Below are positions 24,919-36,481 of a DNA stretch of 36,660 nt, piece by piece. Under the pieces are notes generated by a model that worked only from the letters and a program-made list of their open reading frames with translations, was not told the origin of the DNA and ran no database searches. The stretch's first letter is position 1. Each line of letters starts with the position of its first letter. Source of the DNA: Byssochlamys sp. IMV 00236 (Eukaryota; Ascomycota; Eurotiomycetes; Eurotiales; Thermoascaceae); contig MSJH02000475.1 of NCBI GenBank assembly GCA_001931875.2, positions 1 through 36,660 of the forward strand. The letters are read 5' to 3'. The translations under genes and the position numbers were made by a program.

Positions 24919-25955
24919 TGACTTTTTTTGGGGCCTAGCGCGATTTTATTCATGAAAAATGGATAATGAAAATGGGGAACATGGCAACTTGAACTCTTCC
25001 TTTAACCAACAATTTATCGAGATGGTATAATTAATATTCCATTACTTCACACGTAATCGTTACTTTCAAGAATGCATAAAAAATGATTTTTTGTTTCATA
25101 AAGAACGCAGCTATCTGAACAATCAACATGAATAATATTGACAACATTTCACTGAATACAATGTTAAATCATGTTGTGTAAAACGAAAAGATCATTGAAA
25201 CATAAGCATTATTAGTCTATTCAACTAATAGATAGAACTATGTAAAGAGCAATGCTTAACAATCTAAACGCTGTTGTCTGTAGAAATCATCTTTATGAGC
25301 CTACAAAAAAACATGCCTTGGCTTCTTACATAGATCCAATGTTTGCCCAAAAAGAGCTACTCCAAGTAACTTGAGATAGAATTGATTATTATTTTTAAGC
25401 TTGCAACTTATTCTCTTTCTGTTTAGAACATGTTTGGCCAAACTTATCCATTGAAATTGTGTCCTCAATGTCCAGTGAATAATATAGTCGATTTGGTACA
25501 AACAAGACAAGCTTCTTTTGTCAAGTACTAGTTATCGTTCTTTAAAAATATTGCTGGAGCAGAGACGTGCTGCAAGCATGAGGAGAATTCTCGCTGATTA
25601 TAAAAGGAATTTGACATTAACCTGAGACCATCCGAGTTGTCTCGCCATCAAGCCCAAGATGTTAAAGTTTAAATAAATTTCATTAGCTGTGAAAGACTCA
25701 GTAGCGAACGTTTGAGTAGAAGGGGGAAAATGAAACAGTCACATATTAACGTCATCGTGTGGTTCGTACGGCTTTTTCTTCCTTTTTTTTTATTTGTGTG
25801 TGATATAAGCGTATATTGAGTTATACGCGACTTAATTAATAGAGAGGGACAGCTAATAATAAAGGTAAAACGATAGTTTATTAGACCTTTTATGACATGT
25901 GCACATCAATCTTTTGTTTGTAACAGACATTGAGTTCATAAATACACATTTCAGC
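24919..25955. other. Divergent intergenic region, MARCH5-like gene and RPB7
   Basis: About 1.04 kb, AT-rich. It should hold both promoters. A minus-strand frame at 25301-25510 (about 69 codons) shows no family signature and is probably chance. No tRNA, repeat or convincing TATA box was recognised. Confidence 0.5.
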
Positions 25956-26743
25956 ATGTTTTTTTTGGTAAAGATATTACTATTACTATACACTAGTTTC
26001 AACAGATTTTGGTTAAATTGTTGACATTATTACAGAAAGAGCTATCACATACAATCACATTACATCCTTCTTACTTTGGACCCAACATGCAAGACAAAAT
26101 ACGAGAGAAATTATATGCAGATGTAGAAGGAACTTGCTCAGGTCGATATGGTTATGTAGTGACAGTTGTATCTATATCGAGATTAGAGAAAGGAAAAGTA
26201 TTACCAGGATCAGGTCTAGCAGAATTCAAAGTAACCTATCAAGCTATCTTGTTTAAACCTTTCAAGGGAGAAGTGCTAGACGGTATTGTGACAACAGTCA
26301 ACAAGGTAATACGCCAGCCGAATAGATGACATAATCTAACATTTAAAAAAAGATGGGTTTCTTTGTTGATGTAGGACCTTTACAAGTATTCGTTTCAAGT
26401 CATGTAAGATTGGAAGACAACATTATATAATGATGTTTACATTCTGTAGTTAATACCAAGTGAATTCAAATTTGACGTCAATGGCAACCCACCGTGCTAC
26501 TCATCTGAAGACCAAGTAAATAACTGATATAGGTTCAATTGAGCAACAAATGGTTAAACTGATGCAAAATTATAGGTGATACAGAAAGATGTCCGTGTTC
26601 GATTAAAATTAGTAGGAACGCGTGTAGATGCAACTGAAATTGTAAGTATAAAATATACCGATGGATCATATGCTTACAACACGCTTTAGTTTGCAATTGG
26701 CACAATCAAGGAAGACTATTTGGGTGTACTTCCTGGTCAATAA
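25956..26743 (+). CDS. RPB7: RNA polymerase II subunit Rpb7
   Basis: Rpb7 pairs with Rpb4 to form the stalk of RNA polymerase II, which contacts nascent RNA. Six exons: 25956-25967, 26036-26305, 26353-26403, 26450-26515, 26576-26641, 26690-26743; 172 aa, as in yeast and human. The N-terminal RNP-like domain has LSHTITLHPSYFGPNMQD, EKLYADVEGTCSGRYGYVV, KVLPGSGLAEFKVTYQAI and FKPFKGEVLDGIV. The S1/OB domain has MGFFVDVGPLQVFVSSHLIP, RVRLKLVGTRVDATEIFAIG and TIKEDYLG. The first exon is only 12 nt (MFFL) and is needed to give the conserved MFFLKEL start. All introns fall in phase 0. An AATAAA lies at 26758-26763. Confidence 0.97.
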
Positions 26744-26757
26744 AAAGCATTTATGTA

Positions 26758-26763
26758 AATAAA
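26758..26763 (+). terminator. Poly(A) signal of RPB7
   Basis: AATAAA 15 nt after the RPB7 stop codon. It lies before the SAM synthetase promoter region, so it is a plausible 3'-end signal. Confidence 0.5.
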
Positions 26764-27007
26764 ATTGTAGATCCAATAATAACAAGAATGTGATACACGA
26801 ACATAAACTTGTCAATCGCTCATAGGCTCAAGGGAAGAGGGGGAAGGAGGGAGAATAAGACCGTATTCTGAAAGGATGATGTTATAAGCAGTCAAGTAAA
26901 TAACGCAAGGTCGCACACAAATGTATTCAATACGTTTGATGAAATCCATCACACAAATACCTTTTCTCTCTCCCTTATTTCGCTCTTTTGCCCTCTCTCT
27001 CATTGAT

Positions 27008-27150
27008 CTTGATCAAATTGATCAAGTATGTCGCGATTGTATATTATATGAATTCTGATTGGCTGATTTTTTGGTTTTTACTATCTTTCATTGGCTAAAC
27101 CTTGTGGCTTCGATTGATTTTTTTTTAACCCAAGAAAGCCCAAATATAAA
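27008..27150 (+). promoter_or_regulatory. SAM synthetase promoter: palindrome, two CCAAT boxes, TATA
   Basis: A near-perfect palindrome CTTGATCAAATTGATCAAG lies at 27008-27026. Two inverted CCAAT boxes (ATTGG, each followed by CT) lie at 27058-27062 and 27090-27094, 32 bp apart or about three helical turns. TATAAA lies at 27145-27150, 69 bp before the ATG at 27219. The intervening leader is pyrimidine-rich. This fits a strong constitutive promoter. Binding by the CCAAT (HAP/NF-Y) complex is inferred; the palindrome's binder is unknown. Confidence 0.6.
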
Positions 27151-27218
27151 GCAAGCAGCAAGTCAAACCCTTTTTTCTTTTCTTAAAACTTTTCTTGTTT
27201 CTTAGTAATCAATTAACC

Positions 27219-28658
27219 ATGAGCGAAACTTTCCTGTTTACTTCTGAATCTGTTGGTGAAGGTCACCCCGGTAAGGAACAATAGTAAAGCGAATTAAATG
27301 TGCTTTTACTAATTGATAAGAACAGACAAGATCTGTGATCAAGTCTCTGATGCTATCTTGGATGCCTGTTTAGCTCAAGATCCTATGTCTAAGGTTGCCT
27401 GTGAAACTGCTTCCAAGACTGGTATGATCATGGTTTTCGGTGAAATCACTACTAAGGCCAACCTTGACTACCAAAAGATCATTCGTAACACCATCAAGCA
27501 AATTGGTTATGATGATTCCGATAAGGGTTTCGATTACAAGACCTGTAACGTCTTGGTTGCTATTGAACAACAATCACCTGATATCGCCCAAGGTCTCGTT
27601 CAAAAGTCCTTCAACATTGAAGACATTGGTGCTGGTGATCAAGGCATTATGTTTGGGTATTGTGTGCAACATTATTTTTCGCACGATAAGCGCAAATACG
27701 CTAACACCTTATTAGTTATGCCACAGATGAAACACCCGAAATGATGCCCTTGTCCTGTGTTCTTTCACACAAGTTGAACAAGCGTATGGCTGATCTTCGT
27801 CGTGACGGTACCCTCGCTTGGTTGCGTCCTGACTCCAAGACTCAGGTTACTATTGAATACAAGAACGATAATGGTGCCATGGTTCCTCTTCGTGTTGATA
27901 CCGTTGTCATCTCTGTTCAACATGCTGCCGAAATTGAAACTGAAGACCTTCGTAAGGCCTTGATGGAACACATCGTCAAGCCTGTTATCCCTGAACATCT
28001 CTTGAAGGATACCGTCTACCACTTGCAACCCTCTGGTAAGTTCATCATTGGTGGTCCTCAAGGTGATGCCGGTTTGACTGGTCGTAAGATTATTGTTGAT
28101 ACTTATGGGTAAGTTCATCTAAAGTATCGAGGGAGGCAGGTCACAGGGGGATGCTGTATGTATGTGCGTGTACTTGTGTGCCTGTCAGAAAAAAATTTTT
28201 GAGCTAGAAAATTTTTTTTTTCTCCCCCTTTACTGTTACTATTTTTTATATTGGACGATATTCTAATATTTTATTCAATTTTTAGTGGTTGGGGTGCTCA
28301 CGGTGGTGGTGCCTTCTCCGGTAAGGATTGGTCCAAGGTCGATCGTTCCGCTGCCTACACTGCTCGTTGGATCGCCAAGTCTTTAGTTCATGCCAAGCTT
28401 GCTCGTCGTGCTCTTGTACAACTCTCTTATGCTATTGGTGTTGCTGAACCTCTTTCCATCTTTGTTGATACCTACGGTACCTCCAACAAGACTCAAGAAG
28501 AATTGGTTCAAATCATCCGCAACAACTTTGACCTCCGTCCTGGTGTCATCGTCAAGGAACTCGATCTCTTCAAGCCCATCTATCAACAAACCGCTGCTTA
28601 CGGTCACTTTGGTCGTGAAGAATTCACCTGGGAAAAGCCCAAGGAACTCAAGCTCTAA
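27219..28658 (+). CDS. SAM2: S-adenosylmethionine synthetase (methionine adenosyltransferase)
   Basis: Makes S-adenosylmethionine from methionine and ATP in the cytosol, supplying methyl groups. Four exons: 27219-27270, 27326-27656, 27716-28108, 28286-28658; 382 aa, identical in length to yeast Sam1/2. Motifs: [11 protein letters not shown] then [13 protein letters not shown] (N-terminal ATP-binding region), [15 protein letters not shown] (signature 1), [35 protein letters not shown] (signature 2), [15 protein letters not shown] and [12 protein letters not shown] near the end. All key segments are present. The intron after GHP and those in FGY and YGG all interrupt conserved motifs in phase. 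Codon bias is strong, as in enolase, consistent with high expression. The third intron (28109-28285, 177 nt) is long for this window. Confidence 0.98.
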
Positions 28659-29343
28659 TTGTCATCATCCTCTTTTTTTACATAGTCTTTATTTAATTGT
28701 TAGATATCTTATATCATATATACTCGTTTAAAAATGTTGAATTTTGTATAAAAATCGTCATACACTATTTTCACAGTTCAAAAATAAAAAAAATAGATCG
28801 CTCAAACACACAAATGTGGGAAAAAAAAACACTTGTTACTTTAGTATAAATCACTTGGTTACAAGCTAGGACAAAGTACAGTGTGATTGTGAAAGTAATA
28901 CACAGTAAGGCTGTTTGTTGATACATGGGTCTTGTAAACACCAATATGTTGTGTAACCTAGGATACAGCAATAACAGTGATGCATGCAGAGATATCAATG
29001 CTGGGGTGTGAGTGACTTGGCAATGTCAAATGTTATGCAGAATATATAAACCTATTATATTTTGATTCATTCTGCTACAACATCGATCATTACTGTGATG
29101 CATTACGTTCCCTACTTGGTCAAGGAAGCTAGCAAGTTTTCATTGTTTCAGTGTTTACAGCTTACAGACGGAAACTCGCTCTCAATTGAGTATTTTATTT
29201 TTGTACTGCCCTTCTTTTTAAAGAATACACAATCATACCTTACACATATATTTATTGATATTCAACTAGTATAAATAGCTTATATAAATCGAATATTGTA
29301 GAATAAATAATAAAAATTAACCGTGGATGCTTAAAAGAGCAAT
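28659..29343. other. Convergent intergenic region, SAM synthetase and mpaB-like gene
   Basis: About 685 bp, AT-rich, holding the two 3' UTRs. Short frames on both strands lack any family signature. Nothing else was recognised. Confidence 0.5.
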
Positions 29344-30626
29344 TCAAGAAAATGGACAACGACCAGATGCTTTTCTGCTATGATCAGATGGCCCAAGTTC
29401 AGAAATTCTGTATCCCTTTTTGTAGATGTAAACGCCATTCGCAAAATACCCAGGCACATTCTTTCCTTCTTGATTGACATCAAAGGAAGTACGAAGAACA
29501 AGTCTTTGGCGTGGAAGCATACAGTGACGTATGAAAAACGCACGAGTAAAAAGTGAAGTTTCCAAGATACGAGTGCATGTCTTATTCTCAACCGGTAGGT
29601 TTAAAGCAGCAGCATCACGAGGATGAAGCACAGAGGGTAAGAAATAGATGACCCCTTTGAGTAATCTGTTTGCTATACATATAGGAAGGCCATTTAAGAG
29701 ATATTGGAGTGTTGGGGCAGCAACTGCCCAATTGGTGGAAGCATTGCGTACATTTTCTTCTGCATAATGCTACATACAGAATGATTCATAAAGTGACCCT
29801 GCTAACCTTTTCATTTGTATATCTACCTCATAGAAATCCTGCATTTCCTTAAAATTACTAGGAATATCCTTAATGTTCATCGACACGCCCACGTCATACC
29901 ACACTTTAAAGATAGCCTAAAGATGCAAGTTATAGACATGTCGTTCTTGTTATTACAGAAATTACATTGATCTCCCTTTCGTCCAGCTTTCGCCATTCGT
30001 ATTTGTTGATCCACTCGACAGGCTCCACAATAAAGAGAGCAAGAGTGTAAAGATAGTCTCCGTTTGAGATGTTGTACCTGCCATGTATTTCATTAATACG
30101 ATCGAGGGCCTCTCTGGCACGATCCCATTGCCTTTGGATCTCTGAGAGAGAAGTATCTGGACAAACGGAAAGTTTTGCATCAATTCGGCCAAATGCATTA
30201 ACAACTTCAGCAAGTAAAAGTGCCGTATCCTCGGCTCGGCGTCCTGGATCCTGAGAGAACTGCTTGGTAGCTACTAAAAGCTTTGAAATAGAGGGAACTA
30301 TGTAAGTCTTGAATAAGGCTAATTCTAATGCCTTTTCAAAAAGATCTGTTTATTGTCAGTACCTTTTCTTATTTTCTTGTAGTCTTTTACTTACAAGGAA
30401 ACTCTTTACATGCTGTGATTGTGTATATAAACTGAGCTGCAGCAGGGTCCACTAAGACTTGATCAGGGCTAGGGTATCTTTTACGTATAAGGTTTAAATT
30501 TTTGTATCGCAAGCGTCGTACAACAATCAGATAAGTCAACACTGATAAAATAATCGCTGTTGTTGTCAAGCGAGCATTGCTTAGATAAGAATAAAGTCTA
30601 AAGACTGGTTGAAAACAATAGCTCAT
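29344..30626 (-). CDS. ER-bound oxygenase mpaB-like (DUF2236/rubber-oxygenase catalytic domain) protein
   Basis: Resembles MpaB-type membrane-bound oxygenases, a heme-binding family that includes the mycophenolic-acid side-chain cleaving enzyme and bacterial latex oxygenases. Four exons on the minus strand: 30626-30395, 30345-29966, 29916-29827, 29769-29344; 375 aa. An N-terminal hydrophobic segment (residues about 23-36, TAIILSVLTYLIVV) is followed by a basic RRLRYKNLNLIRKRYPSPD, consistent with an ER anchor. The helical core has ELALFKTYIVPSISKLLVAT, DPGRRAEDTALL, the Arg/His segment REALDRINEIHGRYNISNGD (His as candidate heme ligand) and YLYTLALFIVEPVEWINKYE. The C-terminal half has LLNGLPICIANRLLKGVIYF and a Cys/Arg-rich tail. 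The substrate cannot be told and there are no biosynthetic neighbours. It could simply be a member of the DUF2236 family with another role. Confidence 0.72.
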
Positions 30627-31035
30627 TTGCGATTATTAAATAGGAGAAAAAGGGAAGGTAAGCACTATCATCCTCTCAATAAATAAATCGGCGGAATTTT
30701 CTCTCTTTATCAACAGAGAAATCACGAGGAACTAAAGGGAAAGGGGTGGTAGCGTTTCCAGAACCATAAAGGGTAATATCCAGCCATTATAATACCCAAT
30801 CCTATGATTTATGTTGCTTGTATTAAGCAGTAAAAAGATACTAGTTTCCTATTTCGCCTTACATTCTGCCCGTATTGAGAAGAAGTATATCATGCTTGCT
30901 ATTTATAAAAGCAGTAATAGCTTTAGCATAAATGAGTTACTGTTCAGTGTTTTAATAACATATAATAAATTTGATGGTTTAATAAATATGTAACAAAAAG
31001 GAATGGAATTTATTAGTTAAAGAAATGCTTTGCGT
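30627..31035. other. Intergenic region between the mpaB-like start and the INO80 stop
   Basis: About 410 bp between two minus-strand genes. It should hold the INO80 3' UTR and the mpaB-like promoter. No distinct element was recognised beyond AT-rich sequence. Confidence 0.45.
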
Positions 31036-34000
31036 TTATCCTGTAAATGAAATATTCGTCCTTGGTCTACCAATTCTACTTGCTTTTGTCTTTTTCACTT
31101 GGGGTGTCGACGCCCCACTAGAGTCATCGTCTAGTATGATATCTTCTCCTGCGCTAAACAATCGATCTACATTGGCTGAACTAAGAGTGGGTGTTGAGTC
31201 ACCTCCTGCAGATCGTTTGATCCGTTTTGTCTGTCGTTTCTTTTGTTCTTCGTCTTCTTCTGCTTTTCGTTTTAGTTGTTGCTGTAACTTATCGTCCAAT
31301 TCTTCATCATCCAATAGCAATGATACAATTTCTCTTGGCTTAAAGTCCACTTGTCTGAATTCACCACCAGAAATGACGACTTTTTGAATCTACACATAAA
31401 TATAAGAAAAGGGAGCTTCCTTATTTTGAATCTGTTGATACATACCTCATCCTTTTGCTTGGCTCTCTGAAGGATTCTTTCTTCAATCGTATTTCTCGTA
31501 ATCAGACGGTATACAGTTACTTGTTTTGTTTGACCCAATCGATGAGCACGATCCATTGCTTGTTGATCCACGGTGGGGTTCCAATCACTGTCATAAAAGA
31601 TGACGGTATCTGCAGCTGTCAGGTTAATACCTAAACCACCAGCACGTGTACTAAGCAAGAATATAAAGATCTCAGGCCGTGTTTGCCAGTCCTGAACCAT
31701 ATCTCTTCTTTCTGATATCTTGGAAGAACCATCCAGACGAAGATATTTGTACTGCTTGTACGAAATATATTCTTCAAACAAATCAATCATCTTGGTCATC
31801 TGGAAATAGACAAGGCATCGGTGATTTTCAGACTTTAGTTTTTCTAGCAGTTTATCCAAAGTAGCTAATTTGCCAGAGTCAAGGATAACGTCCTTCATGG
31901 CTAAGTAATATAAAAAATGAGTTGTTATGATATATTCTACTTTTTATATCAAAAACTTACATGGTATCTTCATCCAAGAGAAGCCATGTCCTGTAGCAGG
32001 AACTGTCATGATGCCAGTCTCTGATTTTCGAACAACACTGGATAGATTACATGCTTGTTCAGGTGTCTGCTTACTTATATACTTGGGTGTGCCAAAGAAA
32101 CATGCTCTGATGTCTGTATTAAACATAATGTTTCGCTTTTCTCTAATAAATGACACATCATCACAAATGATATCTATAGGTACAGCTCTGGCCTATCGTA
32201 TAATAATAGAGAATGTCAGTGGAAAAGCTCAAAAGGAGAGAGCGAACATGGAAACTTACAGGTGGTAGGAAAAATTGATCAAATAGACTTGCAGGGTGCA
32301 CCAGTTTATCAGAAACATGCGTCAGTTCATCTAATACTGATCCTGGTGCGATGACAAAAGGTGATGTAGTCGTTTCTATATCGGATATCAGTAGCATGCC
32401 ATATGTATTAGCTGCTGAGGTAGGTTCATGCTGATAGAATCTTCGCCTTGCGCGTTGATCTCGTTTAGCTAAATGGTCGATCCATCTTTCCACCAAGTTA
32501 CCTTTGAATATATAGCTGGCCTCATACGGTGACATATCTACAAATCTTAGGAATGAAAAAGCAGCATCTGTTTTTACTTGTTTGTTAGTCTTCTTACACA
32601 TTCGTATACACTAATTTTACCTTTTTCATTTGAAAATTCAGATTGATGAATATAATCACTGTTCCAAATGTTCATCAAGTTATCAAGATACTTGGTGTCA
32701 AAGCCTGCTCTTGTCTTGGGTCCAATTGTTTTCAACATGCCACCGTCACGATAGAGCTGCTTGGGAATATGGTACTTGATAGGATTTGTAGCCGAATAGG
32801 GACAGTAAAGATGGTTTTCTTTGGATAAAGAACCAGTTTCACTATAGCTACAAAAGGAAAAGGGTGCTTGCACATCGCCACGCTCAAATAGTTCAGGATG
32901 GTTGCATACTTTACGGAATTGCATGACCAAGTTCATCAAACTGTCCATACTCTCGTTGTCACTGAGGGAAGTTGCTTTTTCAAGCAATTCAGAAATGGAT
33001 ATTTTTTCTTTAAGTCCTCGATACAAAGCTCTTTGTCTTGCAGTCAGTTCACAAAATACTTCGACTTCAATCTGTTTTATAAAAATAAGTCCCTCTTCTC
33101 TTTTTTATATATATCTTTTTTACCTTTTCACCAAGTTCATGCTGAACATTACGTTTGATACGACGCAACATGAAGGGCTTCAGAATCATATGAAGTCGAC
33201 GAAGCTGGTGTTCATTAAGCGAGCCTTTGTTTTCGGCATGACTTTCAATATCCTTTGAAAACCATTCACTAAACTCTTCGTGTGAGTCAAATAAGGTAGG
33301 CATGATAAAGTGAAGCAGAGCCCACAGCTCTTGCATACTGTTCTGAATAGGTGTACCCGTAAGCAGCAGTCGGTTACGGCATTGGAAGCTAAGTAGTTGC
33401 TTCCAACGAGCGCTAGATGAACTCTTGATAGCTTGAGCTTCATCCAAGATCATGTATTGCCATTTTACACGTTGAAAGTAAGTCACATCCGTTAAGATAA
33501 GTTGATAGCTTGTAATGACGATATGAAAAGGTGCATCTTTGCCATACAGTTGCTTTCGACTCCAAAATTGACGTAACGTTTTACGATCTTTGGGATTACC
33601 CCAGTATGGAAGTGCCTAATGATTGCCTTTAAGTTTTTGTTCATCTTTCAGTCAAAAATAGAGCTTACCCTAAATTGAGGAACAAACTTTGTAAATTCTT
33701 GCTGCCAGTTATGTAATGTAGAAGCAGGCGCAATTACTAGAAAAGGACCCCAAATATTGTGTACTTCTGCAAGATATGCCAATAGTGAGATAGATTGAAC
33801 AGTCTATGAATTTAAAGTTGAAATCAATATACAGCTGATATCTTTAACCGTGTTCACTTACCTTTCCTAACCCCATTTCATCAGCAAGAATACCATTGAT
33901 ACCTTGCTCATACAAGTTGGCGAGCCAGTTAAGACCCTTGAGTTGGTAGCTTTTAAGTTGGCACATCAACATGCTAGGCTGTTTTACTTCAGGGCCAGAC

Positions 34001-36307
34001 CCCATACTAGAAGGTTCCTGGAAGTTCATATCATCAAGTGCCGTTTGATTGACATTGACATCATCACCAGCTGCGATACGTCTTTCACGAGCACCAACAT
34101 CAAACTCTCTTGTCTTTTCACGTTGTTTGGCCAAGGCATTCTGTGCACTCAGTCTTGCCTTTTCTTTGAGCACAGCTTCATCATCTTCATCAAAATCAAC
34201 CGCTCCAAGATTTGTAATACCAGCCTGTTCATCCAATTCGTCTTGTGGTAAAACAGGTTCTAAAGGAGTAGATAATCCAGAGGGTGCTGGTTGTGCCGTT
34301 TCTTCATCTTCTTCTGTATCCTGTTTAATCTTCCTTCCGATAAAGTGACTGTAGAGTTCTGTTTGAGTGATCAAGAAATTCAATTTACGAGCTTGTCGTT
34401 GAGCTTCTCTACGTTCTTCTTCTTGCTTCAATCGATCAAGTGCTTCTTTCTCGGCTTTCTTTCTAAGCTCACGTTCTTCCTTTTCATTCTTCTTCCAGAA
34501 CAACAGCATTTCTTTACTGACACGTTTGGCTTTATTCTGCATATCACGGTTGGCACGTCCACCATTTGTGGCTGCTCGTCGTACTTCCTTTTGACAGTAC
34601 TGTGCGATCTTTTTGCAATTGCCTGATCGAGTTGCTTGTACACGAGAAAGAATACGGTTCATCTAAAAGAGAGAAAGATGAGTTTATAAATCCAGATCAA
34701 CAAAATTATCTCGTTACTCTTGGAATATCCTTCTTGACAATATGTGCCCAAATCTGCTTTCTTTCATTTTCCACTCTACGGTCACTTGGCTGTCTATGAT
34801 CTTGATATTCAGTCTCAGACTCTGAAGATAGGTCCAGCATGTCGTCATATCCATTATATCTTGATCTTCGTTGACGTTTAAACTTCATCTTTCGTTTGAT
34901 TAGATCAGCCTTTGGCATTGGAGTACCATATTTCTTTTCATACAACTGTTCAAGACGGTCTCTCATTCTGACTCGTCTAGCCTAATATATGGTATAAATA
35001 AATGTACAGCAATCATATTCCCAAAAACTCACATTAGCTTTCTTTTCGTACTCTTCAATCACCTGCTTTCCTCGTCTATGATTGTTAAGCATGAATTGGA
35101 TCATTTCATCCTTATGAACCAAAAACACCTCATCATCATCGTCATCTGAGTAAAGGTTCATCTCTTCACGGATGCGGTCCACTCGAGATTTACTTTCTGA
35201 TTTCTTCATGTCGGTGTCAGTAAAATCATCATCCGCGGAAGAATCGGTATCTTCACCTTGAATCATCTTGGGCTACACACAATCGTTGTTATCTATCTGA
35301 AGAACATATAATAAAACTAGCTTACTTTTTTCTCCAAGATAGCATCTGAAGATGGTTGCTCTGTGATCATATTAAGATCACTAGTAGAAGCAACTCCATT
35401 TGCATTTGAAGTAAGAGCATTAGAGGTTGTAGTAGTAGTAGTAGTAGTAGTAATAGCCATAGGTTCTTCGTTATCTGTATCTGTGTCGGCCATCTCATAC
35501 TTTGCCTCGAACTCATTATTCAATAAACTCTGAATGCCATTATTGCGGCGATGTTGGCTGTCGTTATTAAATAGTGCATTGTTAGGAGATGTAACACCTG
35601 GCCTTACAGTGGATGAGGCAGGCTGCTCTGCGTTATCTGAAGAAAGCAACTGTGATATAGACATGATAGGAGGCATCACAGGTTGATTGCTGTTGTTGTT
35701 GTTGTTGTTGTTGTTGCTGTTGCTGTTGCTGTTATTATTATTATTGTTGTTATTACGTTCCTGTACAGACTAGTTTAGTATATGATTTACATGTATTTGT
35801 TTGTATATAAGTTTTACGTAGTTGGTTGGAACATAAGGCGCTTCTGCAGCCTACAAAGAAAGAAAGAAAGAGAGAGAGATTAGCAATAGGACATTTTTAT
35901 CTATTATCTGTTTTTTACCTGTAAATAATGAGGATGACTATTGCCGATACTAGTACTGTTACTACGAATAGGATCATAAGGAATATGTGGTTGCGCTTGA
36001 CGAGAGTAGTTATAATCAATTGGTTCATATCGACGTATGTTCTAAAAAGACTTGTTATTTATTTTGTCATTTAATAACGTATTCTTCTTACTTGTCCCCA
36101 AGATGGTGATGGTTGTGCATAAGTCGTAGGTGGAGGAACATAATTGGGTGGATACTCTCTCTGTGTAGTTGGAGGATAGTTGATAGGATAATATGTCCTT
36201 ACATTAGGGTTACGTCTATTGGCATACTCCCACTCTTCTGTGGCAGTGTTGAATCCTCGTTGTTCAGGTTGTGCCTGTTGAGATTGATTAGGTTGATCAA
36301 ACGCCAT
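31036..36307 (-). CDS. INO80: INO80 chromatin-remodelling ATPase
   Basis: Catalytic SNF2-family subunit of the INO80 complex, which slides nucleosomes and exchanges histone variants. Fourteen exons on the minus strand: 36307-36092, 36041-35919, 35850-35818, 35769-35326, 35272-35033, 34981-34718, 34662-33862, 33803-33669, 33615-33124, 33071-32621, 32567-32260, 32192-31961, 31900-31446, 31389-31036; 1515 aa. The N-terminus is Pro/Gln/Tyr-rich with Asn and Thr runs. A DBINO domain starts near residue 440 ([20 protein letters not shown]). The SNF2 ATPase has [19 protein letters not shown], Walker A DEMGLGK-T (about 702-708), DEAQ (810-813) and [20 protein letters not shown]. The INO80-specific insertion separates it from helicase C (about 1255-1385), with [36 protein letters not shown] and [17 protein letters not shown]. 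The C-terminus holds the [17 protein letters not shown] segment and a basic tail. The exon 11 acceptor has a frame-neutral alternative 9 nt upstream. Confidence 0.95.
35429..35453 (-). repeat. Trinucleotide (TAC/ACT) microsatellite coding poly-Thr in INO80
   Basis: A run of GTA units on the plus strand encodes about ten consecutive threonines in the INO80 N-terminal region. Low-complexity coding microsatellite. Confidence 0.8.
35687..35753 (-). repeat. AAC/AGC microsatellite coding poly-Asn/Ser in INO80
   Basis: Plus-strand GTT, GCT and ATT units encode about 20 Asn with interspersed Ser at the start of INO80 exon 4. The repeat is nearly pure at the DNA level for about 65 bp, so it is likely to be length-variable. 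Confidence 0.85.
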
Positions 36308-36481
36308 TCATAAAATTGTGCAATCTGTTCAAATTCTCTTTTTTAAAGAAAAAGAAAAGAAAGAAAAAAGTTTAAGCGCGCGCCTTATTTTATTTTTTTC
36401 TCTGTTTTCCAGGCGACCTCTGCTTGGAAGTGTATATTTTTTTTTTTCATGGTGGTTTGCGCTACTTTAATTTTATAACGA

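Noticed and set aside
25301..25510. Minus-strand 69-codon frame in the MARCH5-like/RPB7 gap
   Set aside because: No ortholog-like pattern or promoter; length expected by chance in AT-rich DNA.
27765..28118. Minus-strand frame opposite SAM synthetase (117 codons)
   Set aside because: Antisense shadow of a strongly codon-biased conserved exon.
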